Shown here piece after piece: positions 19,003 to 28,454 of a DNA stretch of 58,746 bases (position 1 is the first letter of the stretch; every line of letters starts with the position of its first letter). The position numbers were made by a program, and so were the translations under genes. Source of the stretch: Gemmatimonadota bacterium (GTDB lineage: Bacteria; Gemmatimonadota; Gemmatimonadetes; Longimicrobiales; Gaopeijiaceae). Location: positions 1 to 58,746 of the forward strand of contig JAPOYJ010000025.1 in NCBI GenBank assembly GCA_026706635.1. Reading direction: 5' to 3'. The notes below the pieces were generated by a model. The model was not told where the DNA came from, ran no database searches, and saw only the letters and a list, made by a program, of their open reading frames with translations.

Positions 19003-19845
19003 TCAGGGATCGTCTTTCCTGAGCGGCACCACCTGCGGGGTCCCCGTGTCGACTCCGGGCCCCGGGTGGCGAGTCACTCGGAGCGGCCATCTGTAGACGG
19101 GCTCCAGGGTGGGCTCGGATAGCACCTCGGCGGGTCGCCCCTGCGCTCTCGCGACCCCACGGTCGAGCAGCAGGATGCGATCGGCGAAGCGGGCCGCGAG
19201 GTTCAGGTCGTGGGTGACGACGAGGAGCGCGAGCCCGTCCTCCCGCAGCTCCGCCAGGAGGCCGAAGAGCTCCATCGCGTAGCGCAGGTCGAGCCCGGCG
19301 GTCGGCTCGTCGAGGAGGATGACCGGGGCCTCCTGGGCCAGTGCGCGGGCAATTCGTACCCGCTGGGCCTCGCCGCCGGAGAGTCCGTCCAGCTCCCGGC
19401 CAGCCAGCTCCCAGACGTGGCACCGCCGCATCGCAACCTCCACCGCGGCGCGGTCGCCGCGGCTGGCTCGCTCCCACGGCCGCAGGTGCGGATAGCGCCC
19501 CATCTCCACCATCTCCTCGACCCGCACCGGGAAGGGGGACGCCTCGGACTGAGGCACCACGGCCAGCATCCTGGCCCGATCGCGGTCGCCTAGCCCACCG
19601 ACCACGACGCCTCCGAGTCGCACCTCCCCCGACTCCGGGTGCAGCAGCCCGGACAGCGCCCGGATCAGGGTGGTCTTCCCGGCACCATTCGGCCCGGCCA
19701 CGGCGAGGAGGCGGCCGGGAGAAACCTCCACCGAGACGTCCAGGAGGGCTGGCCTCTCTGCCCGAGGGTGCCTGTACGTCAGGCCGCGGCCACTCAGCGT
19801 CGGCCCGCGCCCGCCATCGTCGGGAGGGCGACCGCTCCGGCTCAC
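19003..19845 (-). CDS. FecE/BtuD-type ABC transporter ATP-binding protein
   Basis: Powers import through the adjacent FecCD-type permease. Walker A is GPNGAGKTT, the signature LSGGEAQRVRIARAL, Walker B VILLDEPTAGLD and the switch histidine VVTHDLN. The start chosen is GTG 19845 because it overlaps the permease stop as GTGA; the longer frame would lie inside the permease gene. That leaves 280 residues with a short N-terminus before GRGLTYRHP. No substrate-binding protein is encoded nearby, so the cargo (iron-siderophore, haem or cobalamin are usual) cannot be told. Confidence 0.9.
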   Translation of the reverse strand: MSRSGRPPDDGGRGPTLSGRGLTYRHPRAERPALLDVSVEVSPGRLLAVAGPNGAGKTTLIRALSGLLHPESGEVRLGGVVVGGLGDRDRARMLAVVPQSEASPFPVRVEEMVEMGRYPHLRPWERASRGDRAAVEVAMRRCHVWELAGRELDGLSGGEAQRVRIARALAQEAPVILLDEPTAGLDLRYAMELFGLLAELREDGLALLVVTHDLNLAARFADRILLLDRGVARAQGRPAEVLSEPTLEPVYRWPLRVTRHPGPGVDTGTPQVVPLRKDDP

Positions 19846-20840
19846 CGTCGCCCGCCTCGGATCAGCAGCGCCGCGAAGCACGGCACTCCCACGACGGCCG
19901 TCACCACCCCGGTGGGAAGCTCGACCGGGGCCACCACGACGCGAGCCGCCGTGTCGGCCAGGAGGAGGAACGCGGCTCCGGCGAGGACAGAGGCCGGCAT
20001 CAGGAAGCGGTGGTCGCTACCCCACGCCAGCCTCACCGCGTGCGGCACGATCAGCCCCACGAAGCCGATCACGCCCGCCGCGGCAACGGCCGCCGCCACG
20101 ATCAGCGACCCTGCCAGGTAGGCGACGAGCCTGACGCGCGTCACCGAGGCGCCCAGGTGGTGGGCGATCTCCTCGCCGCGAAGGAGCAGGTTGAAGGGAC
20201 GGGCAAGCGACAGCAGCACGAGGACGGCGGGGAGCAGGAACGCAGCCAAAAGCGCGTTCGAACCCCAGCCAGCGGTTCCTAGGTTGCCCATCATCCAGAA
20301 GACCGCAGAGCGGAAGGACTCCGCGTCCACCATGAGGAGCAGAAGGAGAATCACGGCGTTGAAGAACGCCCCGACGATTACGCCCGAGAGTATCAGCACC
20401 CGCGTGTCGAGCCTCCCGCGCGAGGCGCTCCGGGCGATCTGGAGCACCAGCGCCATCGCGCCGAGCGCCCCGGCGAAGGCACCGAGGGGAAGGAGCCAGG
20501 GAAGCGCGACGGCGAGCCCCGAGACCACCACGCCCACGGCACCGACCGCAGCTCCGCCGGAGATCCCCAGGACGTACGGCTCGGCCAGCGGGTTGCGGAG
20601 CAGTGCCTGGAAGGCACATCCGCTCAGCGCGAGCGCCCCCCCCACAAGCGCCGCCAACACGGCGCGCGGCAGCCGGAGCTGGAGGAGGATGGCCTCCGCT
20701 GTCGGGTCCACGCCACGCCCCAGGAGCAGCTCCACCAGATCCGTCGGGCCCACAGTGGAGGCGCCGACCGAGACGCTCAGAGCGGCCGCCACCACCGCGG
20801 CCGCGCCGAGAAGCCCCATGCGGTATCCGTAGGGGTTCAC
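19842..20840 (-). CDS. FecCD/BtuC-type ABC transporter permease
   Basis: A polytopic inner-membrane protein of 332 residues with about ten hydrophobic segments. The family motifs are ALSGCAFQALLRNPLAEPYV, LGISGGAAVGAV, the coupling region GEEIAHHLGASVTRVRL and GFVGLIVPHAVRL. It forms the channel for import of iron chelates or cobalamin-like molecules with the ATPase encoded next. GTG 20840 overlaps the stop of the preceding flavoprotein gene as GTGA, indicating translational coupling. Confidence 0.9.
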   Translation of the reverse strand: MNPYGYRMGLLGAAAVVAAALSVSVGASTVGPTDLVELLLGRGVDPTAEAILLQLRLPRAVLAALVGGALALSGCAFQALLRNPLAEPYVLGISGGAAVGAVGVVVSGLAVALPWLLPLGAFAGALGAMALVLQIARSASRGRLDTRVLILSGVIVGAFFNAVILLLLLMVDAESFRSAVFWMMGNLGTAGWGSNALLAAFLLPAVLVLLSLARPFNLLLRGEEIAHHLGASVTRVRLVAYLAGSLIVAAAVAAAGVIGFVGLIVPHAVRLAWGSDHRFLMPASVLAGAAFLLLADTAARVVVAPVELPTGVVTAVVGVPCFAALLIRGGRR

Positions 20841-21937
20841 GGCGTTGCCCTGGCCGACGCTCTGGCGATCGTATCGGAGCCCCCCCTTCCAAAGAAGACT
20901 GCCCCGGCGACCCGGCGACCCAGAGTGTGCGCCAGAATACCCGCCTCCAGAGCCCTTCCAACCGGCAGGCGGTCGTAGCCCCACCTGGCCAGCCGCTTCA
21001 ACGATCCCTTCGGGTAGGCTCTGCGCAGCGCTTCGCCCGGGTGCGGTCCTCCCTCGCGAAGGTGCGCCCAGGCGGCGTCGGCACCGATCCGGCCGTACCT
21101 GTAGGCGTTGTGGATCCCGCCCGCCGTCAGGGGGGACACCATCCCCGCGGCATCGCCAATCAGCAGCACCCGGTCGCTGTAGAACCTTGGCAGCAGACCG
21201 CCGATCGGAATGATCCCGCCCCGCTTCGCCACCACCCGGCGGTCCGACAGCCCGAAGCGGCCGGCGATCCTCTCGACGAAGCTGGCCAGGCGTGCGCGTG
21301 CGCGGCTGTGCACGGCAAGCCCCACCTGGGTGATCCCCACCCCCGGCACAACCCACCCGATGTACCCAGGGGCGCACTCGGGATCGACGAAGCAGTGAAG
21401 ACACCTATCCGTCTCGTCCACTCCCTCGAACTCCCACTCCACGCCCTTGAGCACCCGCGTGTTGCGGTCCAGCCCCACGCTCTCGGCGACGACGGAGCTG
21501 GCCCCGTCCGCACCCACGAGGAGCCGGCATCGCAGCCCGGTCCCCTTGACGCCCTTGACGAGCACATGCCGATCTTCGACCGTCGCCCCCCGGAAGCTCT
21601 CCCCAAAGCGGATCTCGGCGCCCGCACCGACCGTCTCGCGAGCGAGGTGGCGCATGAGGCGCGGAGTGTCGGTGGCGGCGAAGAAGTAGTCCCGGCGTTC
21701 GAGCTCGATGGATCGGTGCGTGGGCGTGTATACCTTCACGCGCCGTATCCTGCGCACCAGCTCGGGAGGCGCCGTCCACTCCCGGCACGCCTCCCGCACC
21801 AGTATTCCGGTGGTGCGGACCCGATCTCCCGGCTTCGCCTGCCGCTCCAGCACCACGACCGCCAAACCGAGCTCCGCCGCCCGTCTCGCGAAGGCGAGTC
21901 CGGCGAAGCCGGCACCGACGACGACTACATCGTGCAA
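20837..21937 (-). CDS. Geranylgeranyl-reductase family FAD-dependent oxidoreductase
   Basis: A flavoprotein with the N-terminal dinucleotide fold VVVVGAGFAGLAFARRAAEL, the central motif LVGADGASSVVAES and the FAD-contacting VLLIGDAAGMVSPLTAGGIH. The family hydrogenates isoprenoid chains (geranylgeranyl groups or the menaquinone tail) or halogenated and hydroxylated aromatics. Lying downstream of menaquinone genes, it could saturate the quinone side chain, which is inference. TTG 21937 is proposed as start because the family begins just there; the only longer starts lie in tyrS and in a repeat remnant. No Shine-Dalgarno is seen before this TTG, so the start is uncertain. It is coupled downstream to the permease. 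Confidence 0.8.
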   Translation of the reverse strand: MHDVVVVGAGFAGLAFARRAAELGLAVVVLERQAKPGDRVRTTGILVREACREWTAPPELVRRIRRVKVYTPTHRSIELERRDYFFAATDTPRLMRHLARETVGAGAEIRFGESFRGATVEDRHVLVKGVKGTGLRCRLLVGADGASSVVAESVGLDRNTRVLKGVEWEFEGVDETDRCLHCFVDPECAPGYIGWVVPGVGITQVGLAVHSRARARLASFVERIAGRFGLSDRRVVAKRGGIIPIGGLLPRFYSDRVLLIGDAAGMVSPLTAGGIHNAYRYGRIGADAAWAHLREGGPHPGEALRRAYPKGSLKRLARWGYDRLPVGRALEAGILAHTLGRRVAGAVFFGRGGSDTIARASARATP

Positions 21938-21972
21938 ACTATGGCCGCGACAGGCTGTCCACCGACTGCTAC
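21938..21972. repeat. Mosaic repeat end between tyrS and the flavoprotein gene
   Basis: Read on the minus strand, GTAGCAGTCGGTGGACAGCC matches the family terminus with few changes. The TAG is the stop codon of tyrS, and the rest abuts the proposed flavoprotein start. Confidence 0.65.
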
Positions 21973-23240
21973 CCCCCCGCCACTTCGATGAGGTGGTGTC
22001 GTCTGCGCCCCATCCGGAGCACCACGAAGCGTCCGCCGATTGCATCGCCGACCCGGACCACGAGACCCTCGTCGCCTACCCGCTCGCCATTCAGGTAGAC
22101 GCCGCCCCCGCGGATCAGCCGCCTGGCCTCGCCTCGCGACTTGGTCGCCCCCACCTCCGCCATCAGCGCGACCAGCTCGCGCCCCGCCTCGAGCAAGGAG
22201 CGCGACAACGCCGACGATGGCACATCGGCGAAGACCTCGGCGATCTCGGCCTCGCCGAGCCCCTCGATCGAGCCCCCGAAGAGCACCCTCGAAGCGCGCT
22301 CCGCCCCCTGCAGGCCGTCGGCACCGTGCACCGCGCACGTCACCTCGGTCGCCAGGCGCCGCTGTGCCTCCCGCTGGTGGGGTCGCTCGGCGGCCGCCTC
22401 CGCCAGCTCCGCGATCGCGTCCCGCTTCAGGAGCGTGAACATCTTGAGGTAGCGCACAACCCGGTCGTCGGGGGTGTTCAGCCAGAACTGGTAGAAGCGG
22501 TACGGCGAAGTGCGCTCCGGGTCCAGCCAGACGGTTCCCTCCTCGGTCTTGCCGAACTTCACCCCGTCGGCCGAATCGATCAGAGGCAGCACGACGCCGT
22601 GGCAGCGGACCGAACCCAGACGGCGCACGAGGTCGATCCCGGTCGTAATGTTGCCCCACTGGTCGGAGCCCCCCATCTGGAGGGTGCATCCGAAGCGCTC
22701 GTTCAGCTCCCAGAAGTCGTACGCCTGCAGTAGCTGGTAGCTGAACTCGGTGAAGGAGATCCCCGCCTCTTCGTCGGTGATGCGACGCCGCACGGACTCC
22801 TTGGCGAGCATCGCCTTAACTGAGAAGTGCTTGCCGATATCGCGAAGGAAGCCGACGAGATCCAGCTTGTCCAGCCAGTCGAGGTTGTTCGCCATGCGGG
22901 CCGGGGCCGTGCGCGAATCGAAGTCCAGGAACGCCTGCAACTGGGTGTGGATCCGAGCTGCGTTCTCCTCGACCTGCGCCCGGTCCAGGAGCGCCCGCTC
23001 GCCGAGCTTCCCCGAGGGGTCGCCGATCAGGCCGGTGCCGCCCCCGACGAGCGCGATCGGGCAGTGGCCGGCTCGCTGCAGGTGCACAAGCCCCATGATC
23101 GGCACCAGCGAACCCACGTGCAGCGAAGACGCCGTAGGATCGAAGCCGATGTACCCGGTGACCTGGCCGGCGGCGAGCGCATCCGCGGCGTGCTCGGTGG
23201 CGTCGGCGAGTAGGCCGCGCCAACGCAGCTCCTCGATCAC
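21969..23240 (-). CDS. tyrS: Tyrosyl-tRNA synthetase
   Basis: A class I synthetase that charges tRNA-Tyr. The ATP-binding HIGH-type motif is DPTASSLHVGSLVP, the tyrosine pocket includes QLLQAYDFWEL and GGSDQWGNIT, and the KMSKS-type loop is KFGKTEEG. A C-terminal S4 RNA-binding domain (KSRGEARRLIRGGGVYLNGE) is complete. The 423 residues match the TyrRS-1 form. The start GTG 23240 overlaps the menE stop as GTGA, an unusual but clear coupling of a tRNA synthetase to menaquinone genes. Its TAG stop coincides with a repeat terminus. Confidence 0.96.
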   Translation of the reverse strand: MIEELRWRGLLADATEHAADALAAGQVTGYIGFDPTASSLHVGSLVPIMGLVHLQRAGHCPIALVGGGTGLIGDPSGKLGERALLDRAQVEENAARIHTQLQAFLDFDSRTAPARMANNLDWLDKLDLVGFLRDIGKHFSVKAMLAKESVRRRITDEEAGISFTEFSYQLLQAYDFWELNERFGCTLQMGGSDQWGNITTGIDLVRRLGSVRCHGVVLPLIDSADGVKFGKTEEGTVWLDPERTSPYRFYQFWLNTPDDRVVRYLKMFTLLKRDAIAELAEAAAERPHQREAQRRLATEVTCAVHGADGLQGAERASRVLFGGSIEGLGEAEIAEVFADVPSSALSRSLLEAGRELVALMAEVGATKSRGEARRLIRGGGVYLNGERVGDEGLVVRVGDAIGGRFVVLRMGRRRHHLIEVAGG

Positions 23241-24727
23241 CTTCCACCTCCAGCTGCGACCGCCATACGCTCCTCGAGCCCCGCACGCACCACCTTGCCC
23301 GTCTGGGTACGCTCCAGCTCGTCGACTACCACGATGCGGGTCGGGCAGCGTCCCCGCGCCATCCGACGGCGGCAGTGACGGTCCACCCCATCAGCGTCAA
23401 CGAGATGCGAGTCTGCCTCGACGACCGCGGCCACCACCTGGCCCCACTCTTCGTCCGGCACCCCGAAGACCACCGCATCGCTCACTCCGTCGAGCTCCTG
23501 GATCACGCACTCCACCTGAGACGGGCTGACATTCAGGCCACCGCTCAGGATCATGTCGTCGGCCCGCCCCTCCACCCAGACCAGCCCCTCGTCGTCCACG
23601 CGGCCCACGTCGCCGGTCGCGAACCACCCCTCCCGATCGAGGGGGAGCGGCTCGGCGGCCACGCCCGGCCTACGCGCCAGCGCGGCGGCCAACGTCGGAC
23701 CCCTTGCCAGGAGCCGACCGGCCGAGTCGCACCGCACCTCGGTCCCCGCGAGCGGCGGCCCGGCCGTCCCGGGACGGCTGCGGGCGAGCGCGGGGGGTGC
23801 GCTCGCCACCTGCGAAGCAGTCTCCGTCATTCCCCACGTCGTCGCCACGGGTAGCCCAACCTCCCACGCCTCCTCCAGGAGGGAGGTCGGCGCCCCGGCT
23901 CCTCCGACCAGCACACATCGCAGTGTGGTCGGTGGCCTCCCGGTCCCGATGCGCTCCATGATCCTGCGCAGCATGACCGGCACCACCGAGAGGTGGGTGA
24001 CCTCGCCTTGCATCAGGGCCTGCGTCACCACGCCCGCATCGAAGGACGGCCAGAGGCAGACGGATGCGCCGGTCGCGACCGCACGCTCCAGCACCGAGAA
24101 GCCGCCGATGTGCCCGAGCGAAAGGCAGAGACCCCACCGGTCGCCCGAGGAGAGTCCCAGGCGGCTCGCCACCGCATTGGCCGAGGCTGCGAGACTCCGG
24201 CCGGTGAGAGCTACCGCCTTGGGGGCCGCAGAAGAACCGGAGGTGAGGATCGCGACGGCAACGTCAGGAAAGGATGCAAAGTCCCTGGAGCCGCCGCGGG
24301 CTACCCCGTCGAACGCAACACTGTGTAATCCATAGTTGTCATAATGTAAACTAGGATTTACAAGTCTGCGAGCGTATTCGAGCTCCTCGGGCGCGAGTCC
24401 CTCGTGCAGCGGCGCGGCCACGCAACCCGCCCGTCGCGCGCCGAAGAGCGCCGCAACCGTGCGCGGACTCGGCGGCGCCGAAATGGCGACCGCGGCGCCG
24501 CGCGCGACCCCCATGGCGCGCACACGCGACGCGAACTCCTCGACTCGACGGTTCATCTCTCCGTAGCTCATGCGACCGCGATCCCACGAGAGCGCGACCG
24601 ACCCGGGATCGTGGCTCGCCCGACTTGCCAAGGCGCACTCGGCTGCGTCCGGGACGCCCGGGGCCAACGATGCCTCGGTGCTCAAATCCAGGGACCTATC
24701 AGCCCGTGGACAGACCTCCCACGGCAT
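23237..24727 (-). CDS. menE: o-Succinylbenzoate-CoA ligase MenE, carrying an in-frame repeat
   Basis: An adenylate-forming ligase that activates o-succinylbenzoate in menaquinone synthesis. The P-loop ILTSGSSAAPKAVALTG, TWGMTETASQ, GWFATGDVGRVDDEG and the C-terminal catalytic lysine in ERTQTGKVVR are present. Residues about 122-137 (LVNPSLHYDNYGLHSV) are encoded by a TGTAA double palindrome read in frame, inserted between EGLAPEELEYARR and the P-loop. The frame stays open, so the enzyme may tolerate the extra loop. ATG 24727 lies inside a mosaic repeat and would add MPWEVCPRAD; TTG 24685 is an alternative that avoids it. MenE identity rests on the menaquinone gene context. Confidence 0.85.
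   Translation of the reverse strand: MPWEVCPRADRSLDLSTEASLAPGVPDAAECALASRASHDPGSVALSWDRGRMSYGEMNRRVEEFASRVRAMGVARGAAVAISAPPSPRTVAALFGARRAGCVAAPLHEGLAPEELEYARRLVNPSLHYDNYGLHSVAFDGVARGGSRDFASFPDVAVAILTSGSSAAPKAVALTGRSLAASANAVASRLGLSSGDRWGLCLSLGHIGGFSVLERAVATGASVCLWPSFDAGVVTQALMQGEVTHLSVVPVMLRRIMERIGTGRPPTTLRCVLVGGAGAPTSLLEEAWEVGLPVATTWGMTETASQVASAPPALARSRPGTAGPPLAGTEVRCDSAGRLLARGPTLAAALARRPGVAAEPLPLDREGWFATGDVGRVDDEGLVWVEGRADDMILSGGLNVSPSQVECVIQELDGVSDAVVFGVPDEEWGQVVAAVVEADSHLVDADGVDRHCRRRMARGRCPTRIVVVDELERTQTGKVVRAGLEERMAVAAGGGR
24317..24363. repeat. TGTAA double palindrome inside menE (copy F)
   Basis: TGTAATCCATAGTTGTCA and TGTAAACTAGGATTTACA, with the usual 21-bp spacing, lie within the menE reading frame. 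On the coding strand they are translated without a stop. It is the only copy found inside a conserved protein. Confidence 0.9.
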
Positions 24728-24793
24728 TCGGACCGCTGGCGCTTAGCCGCTCTCGATGCTCGCGCGAGACTGTCCACGGACTGCCGGCTGCTA
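24690..24793. repeat. Mosaic repeat between menA and menE
   Basis: CAGCCCGTGGACAGACCTCC begins it and TGTCCACGGACTGCCGGCTGC ends it, with the GCGCTTAGCCGCTCTCGATG module between. On the minus strand the far end supplies the TAG stop of menA, and the near end supplies ATG 24727 of menE. Confidence 0.85.
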
Positions 24794-25750
24794 CCCAACA
24801 AGCCCCGAGATCATCGCCCCGACTCCCAAGCCCAGGCCGTACAGCGCAACCCCGCGCGCAGTCGTTCCCAGCGCAGGGTTCAGGGTGCGCCTGTCCACTC
24901 TTGCGGGTGCGCGGAGCACCGCCAGTACGCGCATTTCCGCGGGCAGGCAGGTCGCCAGGCCAGCCAGCGACAGGAGCGTCCACGGCGACCAGCCCATCAT
25001 GGCGAGTCCGATGACGGGCACGATGCCCGCGGCTGTGAGCGACGCAAAGTACTGGACAACCGAGAAGCCGTCCCCGAACCGCACCGCCAGCGTTCGCTTC
25101 CCCGCGGCCTCGTCGGTCTCGCGGTCGCGCAGGTTGTTCACCACCAGCATTGCGGTGCTGAAGGCACCCAGCCCCACACCGACCAGGAGCGCGTCTACCG
25201 ACCACTGCCGGGCCTGCACGTAGTAGGTCCCCAGCGTCGCGACCGGTCCGAAGAAGACGAAGACGAAGGCGTCGCCCAGCCCGTGGTACGAGAGTGGGTA
25301 CGGCCCCCCCGTGTAGCAGACGCCCATCAGCATCGAGGCGAGGCCAATCACCAGAATCGGCCACCCCGCCAGGGCCACCATGTACGCGCCCGTAAGCGTC
25401 GCGAGTGCCAGCGTCAGGTACATGCCGCGCCGGACCGCACGAGGTGGAAGAATCCCCGCCGAGGTCACGCGAACCGGGCCGAGCCGCTCGCCCGTGTCGC
25501 CGCCCTTCAGGTAGTCGTAGTAGTCGTTCGCCAGATTGGTGGCTATCTGGATCAGGAGTGCGCCGAGGAGGGCGGCCAGCGCCGGGAGCGCCGCAAGGAC
25601 ACCGTCCGCGAAGGCAAAGCCGGTGGCGGCAACGACCGGGGCGGCGGCGGCCGAGAGTGTGCGCGGACGCGTCGCCATGACCCAGGCCCCCGCTCGGGTC
25701 GCCCCCACGGGAGGCGCCGCCCCACCCGCCAACGCTACCACGGCAGCCAC
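24791..25750 (-). CDS. menA: 1,4-Dihydroxy-2-naphthoate polyprenyltransferase MenA
   Basis: A membrane prenyltransferase that attaches the isoprenoid tail to dihydroxynaphthoate. It shows the first aspartate-rich motif in [20 protein letters not shown] and the second in [20 protein letters not shown], both needed to bind the polyprenyl diphosphate through magnesium. About eight hydrophobic segments span the 319 residues. The start GTG 25750 overlaps the menB end by 16 bp. The TAG stop is part of a repeat terminus. Confidence 0.94.
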   Translation of the reverse strand: MAAVVALAGGAAPPVGATRAGAWVMATRPRTLSAAAAPVVAATGFAFADGVLAALPALAALLGALLIQIATNLANDYYDYLKGGDTGERLGPVRVTSAGILPPRAVRRGMYLTLALATLTGAYMVALAGWPILVIGLASMLMGVCYTGGPYPLSYHGLGDAFVFVFFGPVATLGTYYVQARQWSVDALLVGVGLGAFSTAMLVVNNLRDRETDEAAGKRTLAVRFGDGFSVVQYFASLTAAGIVPVIGLAMMGWSPWTLLSLAGLATCLPAEMRVLAVLRAPARVDRRTLNPALGTTARGVALYGLGLGVGAMISGLVG

Positions 25751-26574
25751 GGGTACTTGCGGAAGTCGGGTCTACGCTTCTGCAGGTAGGCGTCGCGCCC
25801 CTCCCTCCCCTCCTCCGTCTGGTAGAAGAGGAGCGTCGCGTTGCCAGCGAGCTCCTGGAGTCCGGCCTGTCCGTCCACATCGGCGTTGAAGGCGGACTTC
25901 AGGAGACGAATCGCCAGCGGGCTGTGCCCGAGGATGCGCTCGGCCCACCTGTACCCCTCCTCCTCCAGCTCCCCGACTGGCACGACCTTGTTGACAAGCC
26001 CCATCGCGTGCGCCTCGGCGGCATCGTACTGGCGGCAGAGATACCAGATCTCGCGCGCCCTCTTCTGCCCGACTATCCGCGCCAGGTACGACGACCCGAA
26101 TCCGCCGTCGAAGCTCCCAACCCTGGGGCCGGTCTGGCCGAAGACCGCGTTCTCGGCAGCGATCGTCAGATCGCAGACGACGTGCAGCACGTGTCCCCCG
26201 CCGATGGCGTAGCCCGCGACCAGCGCGATCACCGGCTTGGGCATCGAGCGGATCAGCCGTTGCAGGACCAGGACATTGAGGCGCGGCACTCCGTCTCCTC
26301 CGACGTACCCGGCGTCTCCCCTCACACGCTGGTCGCCACCCGAGCAAAAGGCGTACTTGCCATCCTTGGCCGGGCCCTCGCCCGTCAGGAGCACGACCCC
26401 GATCGAGGTGTCTTCGCCAGCGTCGCCGAAGGCATCGAGGAGCTCAGAGAGAGTCTCGGGGCGGAAGGCGTTCCGTACCTCGGGACGGTTGATCGCAATC
26501 CGGGCAACCCCGTCCCGCTTCCTGTACGTGATGTCGCGGTAGCTCTTGGCGGTCTGCCAGACGGAAGCGCTCAT
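25735..26574 (-). CDS. menB: 1,4-Dihydroxy-2-naphthoyl-CoA synthase MenB
   Basis: A crotonase-fold enzyme that closes the second ring of the menaquinone headgroup. Diagnostic features are [55 protein letters not shown] and the C-terminal [14 protein letters not shown], all typical of MenB rather than other enoyl-CoA hydratases. The 279 residues are the normal length. ATG 26574 overlaps the menD stop as ATGA. Confidence 0.97.
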   Translation of the reverse strand: MSASVWQTAKSYRDITYRKRDGVARIAINRPEVRNAFRPETLSELLDAFGDAGEDTSIGVVLLTGEGPAKDGKYAFCSGGDQRVRGDAGYVGGDGVPRLNVLVLQRLIRSMPKPVIALVAGYAIGGGHVLHVVCDLTIAAENAVFGQTGPRVGSFDGGFGSSYLARIVGQKRAREIWYLCRQYDAAEAHAMGLVNKVVPVGELEEEGYRWAERILGHSPLAIRLLKSAFNADVDGQAGLQELAGNATLLFYQTEEGREGRDAYLQKRRPDFRKYPWLPW

Positions 26575-28454
26575 GAACCTCGTTTGTCCAGTGCCTCGAG
26601 CACGCGCCGAGCCACGCGCCTCCGGGTGCGCAGGTGGCTCCTCCGGCTACGCTCGCGGTCGGTCGCGACCCGGACGATCTCGGTGCCTGCTCGCCGCATC
26701 CCCGCCGCCACTGCCTCCTCCATCTCGGCCGGGCCCGCCACCTCTGTGTAGCGAAGTCCGTAGAGCTCGGCCGAGTGTCGGAAGTCGAGGCCGTGCGGAG
26801 CCGCGAAACAGGGCGTGAAGGCCGGCTCGAAGTCTCGTATTGGGAGAAGGTGAAAGATGCCGCCGCCATCGTTGTCCATCAAGGCGATCACCACGTTGAG
26901 GCGCCGGTCGCGCGCCGCCAGCAGTCCGTTCATGTCGTGGTAGAGGGCGATATCGCCGACAATTCCGACGACCGGGCCAGCCCCCCCACCGGCGCACCCC
27001 ATCACCGAGGAGACGATGCCGTCGATTCCGCTCGCGCCCCGGTTGCCGAGCACCTGTATGTCCCGCGCCGCCGGCTGCGCGTAGGCGTCGACGTCCCTCA
27101 CCGGCATCGACGACGAGACGAAGAGGGTCGATCCGGGCACCATCGCTCGCACCACCGCCGCGGTGAAGGCACCCTCGTGGTCGATATCGGCCAGATCCTC
27201 GGCGATCGCCTCCCACGCCGCGGTCTCGGCGCATCTCCAGCCCTCGCGCCACCGGTCGCCACGGTTGGACCCGGTGCTCGCTCTCCGCGAGGGGGTGCGC
27301 TCGGCCACCCACTCCAGCAGCTCGGCGGCGGGTGCCCGCAGGTAGTGGTCGGCCAGGCGCTGGTGGTCCTTTGGGTGCGATCCGTCGTCGACGACCACCT
27401 GGGTGCAATCGCCCCACACCGCGAGCGCCGCCTCGAGTGCCCCCGAGGTGGGGGTCCGGCCCACCCGCACGATCAGGTCGGGGGTGAGCAACGCCGTCAC
27501 CGGTGGCGACCTCAGGTAGTGGTCGTATCCTCCGAGAATCGTTGGCGGTCCGCCCTCCCCCCGGGGGTCCTCCGCGGAGTCGAGGCGGCGGTCGAAGCGA
27601 GCGCCGGAGAGCGGATCGGCGAGGGTGGGGATACCGAGGCGCTCCGCAAAGCGAAGCGTCGCCGGGCCCACCAGGCCAGGGTCGGTGGCAGGTCCCGCAA
27701 CCAGCAGCGGCCTGCGCGAGCCCTCCAGAAGCTCGGCGACCAAGGCGCCCTGGTCGCCGAGCCCGCGACCTGCACCTCGGACCGAATTGCGCCACCTCCT
27801 CCCCGAGCGCTCGGCCTCCCGGTGCGCGGCGGCCCTCATCTCGAGGGATCCCCGTTGCCTCCGGGGGTCCTCGGGCCCGAGGAGCCCCAGTCCCACCGGC
27901 GATGGCGGCTGAAGCGGCTTCGCGAAGGGCACGTTGAGGTGCACCGGACCGCCCGGAGGACCGAATGCCCGCCGCACCACCGCCTCGACAAGGCCAGCTA
28001 CCGACCGCCGTCCCACCTGACGCAGCCCTTCCACACTCGGGAGCGGCAGATCCACCTCGCCGCGCACGCTGCCACCGAAGATGCCCGTCTGCACAATCGT
28101 CTGGTTGGCATCCGCGCCCCGCACATCGGGTGGCCTATCGGCGCTCACGACGATCATCTGCACATCGGAGTGGTCGGCCTCGACCACCGCGGGCAAGAGG
28201 TTGGCGACTGCCGTGCCCGAGGTGGTGACGACGGCTGCAGGTCCCAGGTGGGCGCGCGCGTACCCGACGGCGAAGAACCCGGCCGAACGCTCGTCGAGGT
28301 GCACCCGCACCCGGAGCCTCGACTCCGCGAGCGCCGCCAGGACGAGGGGTGCCGACCTCGACCCCGGGGCGACCTCCACCTCCTCGATGCCGTACTCGAC
28401 GAGCACCTCCACTATCGCTCGCGCCCAGGCGAAGTTGAGCTCTCCGCCCGTCAT
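26571..28454 (-). CDS. menD: SEPHCHC synthase MenD
   Basis: A thiamine-diphosphate enzyme that joins isochorismate with 2-oxoglutarate in the first committed step of menaquinone synthesis. The start ATG 28454 ([16 protein letters not shown]) has AGGGA just upstream and overlaps the menF stop as ATGA. Visible motifs are [29 protein letters not shown] and the ThDP-binding region [17 protein letters not shown] followed by [13 protein letters not shown]. The length, about 627 residues, is slightly above average because of charged insertions in the middle domain. Confidence 0.95.
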   Translation of the reverse strand: MTGGELNFAWARAIVEVLVEYGIEEVEVAPGSRSAPLVLAALAESRLRVRVHLDERSAGFFAVGYARAHLGPAAVVTTSGTAVANLLPAVVEADHSDVQMIVVSADRPPDVRGADANQTIVQTGIFGGSVRGEVDLPLPSVEGLRQVGRRSVAGLVEAVVRRAFGPPGGPVHLNVPFAKPLQPPSPVGLGLLGPEDPRRQRGSLEMRAAAHREAERSGRRWRNSVRGAGRGLGDQGALVAELLEGSRRPLLVAGPATDPGLVGPATLRFAERLGIPTLADPLSGARFDRRLDSAEDPRGEGGPPTILGGYDHYLRSPPVTALLTPDLIVRVGRTPTSGALEAALAVWGDCTQVVVDDGSHPKDHQRLADHYLRAPAAELLEWVAERTPSRRASTGSNRGDRWREGWRCAETAAWEAIAEDLADIDHEGAFTAAVVRAMVPGSTLFVSSSMPVRDVDAYAQPAARDIQVLGNRGASGIDGIVSSVMGCAGGGAGPVVGIVGDIALYHDMNGLLAARDRRLNVVIALMDNDGGGIFHLLPIRDFEPAFTPCFAAPHGLDFRHSAELYGLRYTEVAGPAEMEEAVAAGMRRAGTEIVRVATDRERSRRSHLRTRRRVARRVLEALDKRGS

